This document shows, in pieces, positions 55,832-64,000 of a stretch of 64,000 nt of DNA. The notes under the pieces were generated by a model that saw only the letters and a program-made list of their open reading frames with translations, searched no databases and was not told where the DNA came from. This DNA is from Amylostereum areolatum (Eukaryota > Basidiomycota > Agaricomycetes > Russulales > Stereaceae), in assembly GCA_012932865.1 (NCBI GenBank), contig SAXG01000072.1:1-64000 (forward strand), given 5' to 3'. The position numbers and the translations under genes are program-made. How positions within the stretch are numbered: position 1 is the first letter of the stretch; every line of letters starts with the position of its first letter.

Positions 55832-58492
55832 TCAAGCACGGCAAATCTCGACATAACGTTCGGACCAGAGGGGTGCTCCTATGTTTGTCTAAGGAAACGT
55901 TAGGACAGGCATTACACAACGCGATAAGGGCATCTACGTACGCGCAGATACCATGTTTCTGCGTCGGGAAACACTGGGAGAGCGCTCGGTGGTGCACCCA
56001 AGGGGGCATAGTATCGCTAAATGTGCATGAGTAGACAATTGACAGTCGCGAGTCGGATACGTACGTGAGGGGAGATCGTGTGTTCTTCCTTGAGTTTCAG
56101 GCCCATATCATCGAGCACCGGCTGGATGCGCAGACTTGACAGGAAAACCGCGAACGCAGGAGAGTTGTCGAAGAGCGCTGCGGACGTCTCGTGGTATGCG
56201 GTGACGAAGGCTACAAAACGACGATACACAGCGTGGCAGGATCAGGATCGCGCGGCGACAGGGAACATAAGTAAACGGAAACGAATGCCTCCGCCATACC
56301 GAGTACCGTGTCCTTTTTCTGGGCCAGAATTGTTTTGAGAGGCAGCTGGATTCCGCGTAGTTGTGTCAGGGCTGAGGACAATATACTTAGCTGATGGACG
56401 GTCACGCACCTTTCCCTCGGTCACCATCCTCGTTGTCAATTGCCTCATGGCGTCCTTTCCAGGCTGGGCATCGTTGTTTCCCGCGGCCCAGTTCATGAAA
56501 TAGGCGAGCAACGTTGCGTGTGGGGAGTCACGCATCAGCCCACCCCACGCCTTTACCACCCCCCTCAACCCAACATACTCCACGTCGACGACATTAGAGA
56601 CGTCGATGCGGTCAAAGCGCGTGGATGGCGGGAGTCCAAATTTCGAAAGCGACCCCGAACGGATCGCGCCTGAGAGCGCGACGGTGTCCAAGTCGAACAT
56701 CTTGAACTTGATGTGGAATCGGGCGAGCCGCGCATGGAACTCGCGCAGTTGGTCCGACAGGTAGAAGTAGAGGCAGCCGTACAGATCGGCGCACGGGGCT
56801 CCGTGATGTCTTCCTGCTTCGACGACCGCGACGGGGCTGAAGGGTACCATTCATTAGTTAGAGAGGAAGCGTGAGTGTGTGAGGAGCACTGGACACGTAC
56901 TCCCATGAATCGAGCGGGTTAGCCAAGTCGCCTTGCATGTAACGCCCTTCGGGAGAGAAGAGAGAGCGATTCGGGGAGTTGAACCACGCATTCTGTGCGC
57001 CGAACGGAAGAGCCAGGCCGAACCTGCGAAAGTCGAGATACGAAAGACGATGCGACGGTTCGAGGCGGCAATATAAGCGGTGGTGAAGGTCGACGCGAGC
57101 CTCTGAAAATCTACGAGGTGTGAGATAAGGTAGAGCAAAAGTAGAAGCAACACCGACCGGACACGGTTAATCTCGTTGTTTACATCTTCGACCGTGTACA
57201 CCGAGGTCTGCATCCTGGCCATGAGCAGCAATGTGTCTGCGGAAACGCGTCCGGACAGAGACGATGCACCGCCGCCAAGAGAGAGGTCGAAATCCCCCTT
57301 CCCCTGAGCGAGGGAAGCGAACGACGAGCTCACGTGGAGAACGTAGTCGTGGGGCATAAACGCCGAATACCAGAAGTGGAGAGCAACGTCCGCCGCACGA
57401 CGTTGGTCGACGACTGAACCTAGCAGATGAAGCAATGCGAAGTTTCGCAGGACGACGTAAGGGTCATGATCGTTGAGGAGGACCGTCAGCTCCCCATGAT
57501 AGTCTGTCGGAAGGGAATTCACGGTTTTGACGACATTGCGCAGGTCACCCGAAGCTGCACGCGAGGAAAAAAGCTCAGCAAAGTGGTCCCAGTGGCTGAG
57601 TTAGACCACAACGCACCGGCAAACCCGATGGATAGATTTACACCGGAATCGGCTTCGTTCTTGGAGAGGTTTACCACATCCACTGCGGGAACGTTTCCCC
57701 ACCTGGACAAGCCATCAGAAATTCGGAGGATGCGGCGAGAACAGGATAGAGCTTACAACGCCTTTCCCAAAGCGAGCGGATGCAGACCCTTCGTCCAAAT
57801 CTCGGCATTCGACTCGTTGATAAATGAGGGCGACCGTTTCTCCTCGACCCACGCTGGCTGCCATGTTTCCGCGAGGACTCGGTCTTTGCAATCTGAAATA
57901 CGGAGGAGTCGGCGTGAGCACTTGAGCCACCGATGGTTTCGGACGGAGCGCACCTCTCTTGTGCCCGTACGGCTTGAGCTTCCAATGCGCCTTTTGACAT
58001 TCCTAAACGGGTATACGATCAACAACAGAGTGAATCAAGAGTAGGCAACAGACGAACCGTTGAACAGTACGCAACAAGGCGACAGTTGCTGCACACGGAC
58101 ATGGTTGCCAGTGATGTATTAGGACACGCCCAACCTGACCCTACGACAACATGGGCGCACGGCATGCGATCGAACGCATGGTCTCTAGCGCCTGGTAATT
58201 TGCTTCCGGAGTCGAGCCGCTTGCGATAGGATGCCAAAAACGCGTCAACGATGTTGTGCTGCTCGAGCAGTATGTCGAAGGCGTTGTGTTCGTCGAGATA
58301 GAGTGGCGGTGGGTTAGATGGAACCGGAGGGCCGTAGTTTCCTGAAAAGATAGTACCCAAGCCTACGGGCCCCTGAGATGCCGCCGTCTGTTCGAGGAAG
58401 TCGAGTGCAGCGGAGACTTTTTCGTCGTCCGTAGAGAGAGAAGACAGCTTTTGAGAGAGGAGCTGGAGCCTGAAGTCGTCGTCGTTCGACAT
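55832..58492 (-). CDS. MYND zinc finger / DUF4470 protein, copy 2
   Basis: Paralog of 37755-40674 in opposite orientation. Start MSNDDDFRLQLLSQKLSSLS (58492; CAT at 58490-58492). MYND finger CPNTSLATMSVCSNCRLVAYCS then ECQKAHWKL; DCKDRVLAETWQPAWVEEKR; DUF4470 domain WGNVPAVDVVNLSKNEADSG, SGDLRNVVKTVNSLPTDYHG, LTVLLNDHDPYVVLRNFALL and HLLGSVVDQRRAADVALHFW. C-terminal part VAVVEAGRHHGAPCADLYGC and TSAALFDNSPAFAVFLSSL, ending GAPLWSERYVEICRA at 55832 after a GTACGT..TTAG intron also present in copy 1. The first intron is short and free of the element found in copy 1. Confidence 0.8.
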
Positions 58493-59173
58493 GATGAGGA
58501 GGGCGGTTATTGGGATGGAAAGGCAGAGCACAAGGTTAAATAAAGCTTCGAGTACGGCATGGAAACTTGACCTTTTGCTTCAAGGACGCCGCGTGTCTAA
58601 GCTCTAAGATCCAGTGTCAACAGCCGCGCGTCGAGAAGCATGCTCTGCGGATACCCAAACCTTGTACAACTGCCACGAGGCTTTCCAATTCAATATGGGA
58701 GTTACTGGAACAGTGTGCGTAATGGATGCGCAGCGGTAATAGCGTTCGAGAACGAACGGTGCTTCGATGCCTGGCATACAAGTATAAACGGAAGGGGGGG
58801 GGGGACGCGAGAGTTAGTGACTTCATCATCCCACTGCAGCCTAAGTAGAATCCTGGTGCAGAAAAGTCGGAACGTCGTCGAGTATCACCCACCGCAAACT
58901 TGGCAAAGAAAAACAGCACATCCTTCTTCAACAAATGAATGGTCTGGCAGGCTTGCAAGTGGTCGACGTCAGAATGTCTACAGATGGATGCACGGATGCC
59001 AGTCCCATGTTAAGAACGGAGGAAGGAAAGCAGTGGGCCGGGTCGGGCCGGAAGGTACTCTTTTTGCTTCCGGGAACGCCGGTGTACCGGCTTGCGTCTC
59101 TTCCCCCGTCTGTTACATGTTATCCTTGGACCATCGGCAACCATAGTACTTTCAAAGTTGACCATACTTGAAC
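58493..59173. other. divergent promoter region
   Basis: Between MYND copy 2 (-) and the F-box gene (+). Contains a run of about eleven G at 58794-58804. No gene seen. Confidence 0.5.
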
Positions 59174-61189
59174 ATGTCGGAAAGACCTCAGAAACCTGTG
59201 AGTGCCCCCAAACCTTCCTGTGATTGTTTCTCTAAAAGAACGCAAAATCACGAGAACTTGAACGAATCGGCGCACGAAGATGTGCCACTCCCAACCGAAC
59301 TACTGCTCGCGGTTTTCGGTCATCTAGATCCTGTGTCGCTTGCAGCATGCCAGCTGGTGAGCTGCGTACTCTAGTTGCGCTATGCGATTCTAAGCAGTAC
59401 ATATCTTCAAGACGTGCCGATCTTTTTATGCCATAATCCGGGACTCGGACACGATACAATATCTCGTCGCCCTTGACGCGGGCGGGATGACGAACGGACC
59501 CCCAGGCGCGCTCGCTCTTCAAGATCGATTGGATAACTTGAAGCAATTCAACGAGGCCTGGAAACACTGGTACTTTGTGAAGACGGCCGCCAACATCACG
59601 GCCGACGCATCGATGTGGCTGGTACATTGGTCGTGGAAGCTCTTAGGAGGGAACGCTCTGATGAAGGTGGGGGAGCAAGGGGATCTGTCTATCGAAAGAT
59701 TCCCATCGCGCCTTCGCGGGATAGAGGGAAAGGTCTGGACTTTGCCGGACGTTGACATTGACAGTATAGCCGCGGTGGATGCCACGCAAGACCTTCTGAT
59801 TGAGCAGTTGTCCATCCTCGTCGACCCACCTACGTACGTCCTATCTCCATCGCGCGCTCACCTGCTCATGGTGTCGTATAGACACGACGTTGAGGTTGAG
59901 TGCACAACGTACATGTGTTTATCCCTGAGCACGGGCACCGTCCATCCTGCGTGCACATATTCTGGCGTGCTCGATCAAAGACGTCTTCCTGGGGGCGTCC
60001 TCTGGCATCAAGATTATGCGTGGGGCAGTCCCGTGCAGGTCAAGGGAAACGTGATAGCCATTTATCACCACAGCGAAGGTAAAGCCCCGGTCATATACGC
60101 GTATCACTGGAAATCAGGGTTATTGCTGTGGGTGCGTGTCCATAACATAGTTGAACCGCTTAAAGACTCATATGAACGCCTTTTAGATGATATCAGTCCC
60201 TGAAAGCCCTGGGTTTAGCATCATATCTGACCGGGATGTTGTACTGTTCCGAGAGCCTATGGAAGTCCAAGACCCGTTTCGGTCTGAAGAACGGCCCGAA
60301 ATACTCCTTTACCATATCGATCCCGACGACAATGGTGCTTCTCTGAATCGGATGTCTCGTCCCCGAGTTCTACATCTCCGCCTCCCCCCTTTGATCCTGT
60401 CCAGCCTGCAGTCCACCATAAGACTTATCACCAGTGAACCTCCCACCTCCGTGCCTGTTCATCCCGGTCACTTCTATCCCGCTCGCAACGATGGCCTCTT
60501 GCTTTTTTACATGCAACTCTCGCTGGGCTACCCAAAACACGACGTTATCTTATTCGTCCAGTCCAAGTTGTTCTTGAAGCTATCAAATACCGTGCAGGGG
60601 CCTGCCGACGCGACCGGACGTGTTATTGTTCCATGGGAAGCCTGGGGCTGTGACGGTGGGGTCAGGCTCCAGCCAGCCTTCGACGAGATGAAGCCGCATG
60701 CTGTCAAACAGGAGCTTTCGATCTCGGACTCTCGTATGGCACTGTGGAACGGAGGCAGCAATGAGATCGTCGTTTTGGACTTCCACCCCTCACGCTTGCA
60801 GCACACGCTGCGGTACGAGACGTCGGGGCCCCAAGTTAAGAGGCGCGTGGTGAGCGCAATAGAAGACGAACGTTTTGTGGATATTCATGGTCCCGGATTG
60901 CCTCTTCGATTTGTGGAGACGCGGATATCGTTGGCGGGTGTGCCAGATGGCCGGTTCGACGCGGAACTCACCAGAGTGCAGCTTAGCGATGACTGCATCC
61001 CGATTGTGCGTGTTTCTTTCCCACGTGCATCTAATCACCGGAGGTCTTACGAAGGTCTGTAGGGTCGAGTTGGTTATCCGCCCAGCGGGAGGGACGAGAT
61101 CATCGATGTGTTTTCACTTTGATGTGTCCAGTTTCGTGGACGAGTCCTATAGGGCATGGCGCGATATAGGCCTGGATGGTAGTAGATGA
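59174..61189 (+). CDS. F-box protein
   Basis: Four exons (59174-59356, 59412-60131, 60187-61005, 61055-61189) sum to 1857 bases, giving 618 residues. F-box near residues 35-75: VPLPTELLLAVFGHLDPVSL, AACQLTCRSFYAIIRDSD, then TIQYLVALDAGGM, the usual start of large basidiomycete F-box families. The remainder is beta-rich, with repeated short strands (LLMVSYRHDVEVECTTYMCL; VKGNVIAIYHHSEG; IVVLDFHPSRLQHTL), possibly a degenerate propeller. Introns 1 and 3 would use AAG acceptors, which is less common; if the last is not spliced the protein ends at 61062 instead. Presumed substrate adaptor of an SCF ubiquitin ligase. Confidence 0.8.
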
Positions 61190-61921
61190 GGGCACTGGCA
61201 AGGAAGGGCGTACGGCGGTCGATATGTGGTCATAACGCGTGTACGCACACAGTCCAGAATGATGATTCCCATACACTGTGTGCTTTCCCCGCATATACCA
61301 ACCGCGAACCCACGCGCTGACACTGGTCATTGACAGATTTGGCTCCTTCCGTACATACGCCAGGAAAACTCGAATCGACTTGATGTCCTAGTAAAAGCGT
61401 CGCATATCATACTGGTATACCTCCTAGCACACCCGGTGAGATAGCGAGCACCTTTGCTTTATGATCACCCCTTTCGTTGCCAATAAGGACCGTTTGTATT
61501 ATACCAGCACTCGGCGATCCACTTGGTAATGTTTCAAGGCGGTGGCAGAGTTGACAATTCACACAATTTGATCATGTTGCTTTTTCCATCGCTTCTTGAA
61601 ACTCCCTACAGACCGTGGGTACGGAACGCCGCTCGTATGTACATAGCAGAGGGTGCGTGTTCGTTTGAATGGAGTACTGTCCAGTATGAGAAGACAAGAT
61701 TGACAGATATATTTTAGGTGGCAGCCTGAGGGTGCCAGATCTGGAGTTGGATGTCGATATAAAATATAAGTGTAGAATAATGGAGGGACAGGTAGACGTA
61801 CAACATGGAGATGTCTGTCGTTGTGAATGTCACTCGCCGTGTTCAGTCACGCATCCGTCGTTTTCCTCGTTGCTCCCTCCCTTCCCATCGTCAGAGTTGC
61901 GTCAGCATTCACATTCAGTTC
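61190..61921. other. intergenic, no gene seen
   Basis: Between convergent F-box and seven-helix genes; AT-richer at 61690-61800. Confidence 0.5.
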
Positions 61922-63215
61922 CTAAGAGATATCAACTTCATCCGAGTTGGAAGCGAAGGCAAGGCCTGTGCCCGGAAACGCGGCCGTTGAACTTGCTTTG
62001 TGCGCGTTTGTTTGAAGCGAAGCCAGAACGACGACGGAGTTGGGGTACAATGTCTGAGTTCCATCGTCGGTAAGCGAGTGATTGAGATATCGGGGAGAAA
62101 GAGGACGACTGACCGTGAACTGTGCGATGATTATCTCAATGGAAAAATGTGCTTGATGATTATCCGTGCGTATAAAACATAGAAGAACGACCTACAGACA
62201 CACGTGTGAGCTGTGTCGTAGACGTGTCCAGGAATACACACCCATGTCGCGCAGTAGAGCACACCTGACTCGACAAGGATAAGGAGAATGCGGTAGACCT
62301 GACTTTGGGAAACCGCCTCTCCTAGCGTTTTCCAGAGGTGATGGTGATGGCTGGAAGACTCTGAAGTGCATGAGGACTTTTACAATAAATACAGAAGAGC
62401 GTGTGTACATACGTCGTACGGCTGAGAATCAGTCCGGTGATAAAGGCGTTGGTCGTCAAGGTTATGATTGCAAGGGCAAGCATGAGAAGGTGGAACATCG
62501 GCGATGGTTCCGAGTCATTTCGAACTTGAACGCAGACGTAGCACGCCGCCGATATGCCGACCCCTTAGATCGTCGTAAGTATGTGAACTTTGATATCCTT
62601 GGGACACGAACTTGTCGCGAAAATGGCTAGACAGGCAGGCAAAATGAACAGGCGTATTCGACGGTCCCAGAGAAGCCACGCGCGCCAGATGATGACCAAA
62701 TCGCCGATGAAACACTAGAGTCCACAAGGTGCCGGCGTTAGCTTGCATTAAACGCGGTGTGCATGAGTACAGACATACGCACATTGCCAAGGACAAGCGC
62801 TAAAATTGTGATTCCGGCGTGTGCGTTGGCGCGGCATATCACCTTGTTTTCCGTGACGACAACTCGACCGACGTCTGTCGTAGAAGAAACGAACGTCATT
62901 GAAGAGAGGACCTACATCGCGCAGCCGGATACAATCGTAGGCCTTGATCGGGATCTCCGGCGGAGCCTTCTCAGAGAAAATGCTGCTCAGCACATATAAA
63001 CGACAGAAGCGAGACTTGAGATGTCCCTACATGATACAAATGCTGCGATGAGAAGAACAGTGTTCACGCCTAGCATCCGTCGTGAGTACGTACTAAGGTG
63101 TGAAAATAGTATTGACAATCACCCACCGAAGAGGACAGTTTCGAACAAGACGTTGGCGTATGTTACAATTCCTTGAGAGCCGTCCAAATGCCGACGAGAG
63201 TTTATGGTCGCAGGG
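61922..63215 (-). CDS. seven-helix membrane protein, tandem copy 1
   Basis: Spliced segments in order: GIVTYANVLFETVLFGVNTV with LLIAAFVS (helix 1); VICRANAHAGITILALVLGN-like segment; CFIGDLVIIWRAWLLWDRRI and RLFILPACLAIFATS; VGISAACYVCVQVRNDSEPS; MFHLLMLALAIITLTTNAFI; TLGEAVSQSQVYRILLILVE with SGVLYCATW; TQTLYPNSVVVLASLQTNAH, ending DEVDIS at 61922. The pattern GD.V.IWRAW.LW and E.G..Y...W..YP...V.L.SLQ is typical of a large Agaricomycete seven-helix family of unknown ligand. Start codon not fixed (about 63.2 kb). A tandem paralog follows. Confidence 0.7.
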
Positions 63216-63571
63216 GATGGAAAAGGCGACGGCTAGATGCGCCGACGAGTTATTTATTTAAAGTATCACGAGCCTGGGACTAACAATGGAAATAGACCAT
63301 TCACAGGTGATGCTTAATTCGTGGACGCTGGGTTGACTAGTGACTCGGCGAAACACCCTTGGCAAATGTTGGACGTGCTGAAGCGATCCTGCTCTATGTA
63401 AGCGTTACGATACAATCGCTCCACTGAAGTACTTCTTGAGCTTGATGTTCACATTGACACATTGAATGTTACAACATGCTCGATGTCCTTGAATTCGATG
63501 CGGGAGTATAGCATACGAGGGAGACGTATACATAGGTCGATGCCTGTAATCACGAAGGCCAACGTGTTCAG
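63216..63571. other. intergenic between tandem seven-helix genes
   Basis: Promoter of copy 1 and 3' end of copy 2; no gene seen. Confidence 0.45.
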
Positions 63572-64000
63572 TCATGCTTCTGCCATCTTTCTGACTACTA
63601 TTTCCATGCCCGGAGTTGCGTTAGCCACCGCATCCCTTGATTCATGATCAGCGCTGGCGCTCAGTTCCGAAGAGCTATCACCCTCGTCCGAGCTCGAGTT
63701 GGAAGCGAAGATAAAAGTGCCCGAAACCGCGGCCAAGCTCGTTTTGTGGGCGTCATTTTGGAGCGAGGCCAACACGACGACGGATATCGGGTACAACGTC
63801 TGGGGCCCATCGTTACATTTAACAAACGGCGAAGGAGAAAAAACAGACGAACTGTTAACTGCGCGATGATAGTTGCGATGGAATAATGCGCTTGGTGGTT
63901 ACCTATGCGTATAAAGCATAGAAGGATGACCTACAGCCCCAAGTGTGAGCTATGTCGTAGATGTATAGATCCGAAATGCATACCCAGGTAGCGCAGTAAA
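63572..64000 (-). CDS. seven-helix membrane protein, tandem copy 2, 5' part outside the window
   Basis: Only the C-terminal part is inside: LYCATWVCISDLYIYDIAHT, then GPQTLYPISVVVLASLQNDA, HKTSLAAVSGTFIFASNSSS, and a Ser/Glu-rich tail ending EIVVRKMAEA at 63572. Nucleotide similarity to 61850-62260 is high over this whole part. The tail is longer than in copy 1. Confidence 0.72.

Overview
The window is nuclear DNA of a basidiomycete fungus, most likely an Agaricomycete. The genes are dense in short introns of about 45-75 bases (GT..AG) and include exons as small as 7-28 bases. The protein set fits this group: calmodulin, KDM3-like JmjC protein, UBR7-type ligase, PriA-like secreted protein, wax-synthase-like enzyme, MYND/DUF4470 proteins, UstYa (DUF3328) proteins and lineage-specific seven-helix membrane proteins. 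There is no operon structure and no viral, plasmid, CRISPR or rRNA signal. One intron-containing tRNA-Pro(AGG) is present.

Layout. 0-8 kb: the 3' part of calmodulin (+), a small gene broken by many one-base shifts (+), tRNA-Pro (-), a KDM3-like gene with a one-base shift just before its last iron ligand (-), and a kinase-like gene (-). 8-15 kb: a segmental tandem duplication with two paralogous coiled-coil genes (-), an intact F-box-like gene between them and the 3' stub of a second F-box copy. 15-29 kb: DUF427 gene (-), a gene-poor stretch, a PriA-like protein with nine 33-residue repeats (+), another gene-poor stretch, a wax-synthase-like gene (+) and UBR7/mlo2-like (+). 29.8-33.4 kb: two GH18 genes tail to tail. 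34-37.7 kb: a kinase-like fragment and a Mutator-type MITE. 37.8-40.7 kb and 55.8-58.5 kb: two MYND/DUF4470 paralogs in opposite orientation; the first carries a terminal-inverted-repeat element in an intron. 41-51 kb: a cluster of four UstYa-family genes, two S33 alpha/beta-hydrolases, a 54-residue secreted peptide with a Kex2 site, and a small single-pass membrane protein. 52-64 kb: a seven-helix membrane protein, a But2-like membrane protein, an F-box gene, and two tandem seven-helix genes, the last cut by the window end.

The 41-51 kb block is the best candidate for an undescribed system. UstYa-family enzymes modify ribosomally made fungal peptides of the dikaritin (ustiloxin/asperipin) type. 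Those peptides start as secreted precursors cut by Kex2, which is the architecture of the 54-residue protein found here among four UstYa genes. The two S33 peptidase-like hydrolases could trim the product. The link to a peptide product is inference; the predicted core has no Tyr, so it would not be a classic dikaritin.

Exon coordinates were worked out by hand from splice sites and reading frame. Where exon lengths summed to a whole number of codons this is stated.
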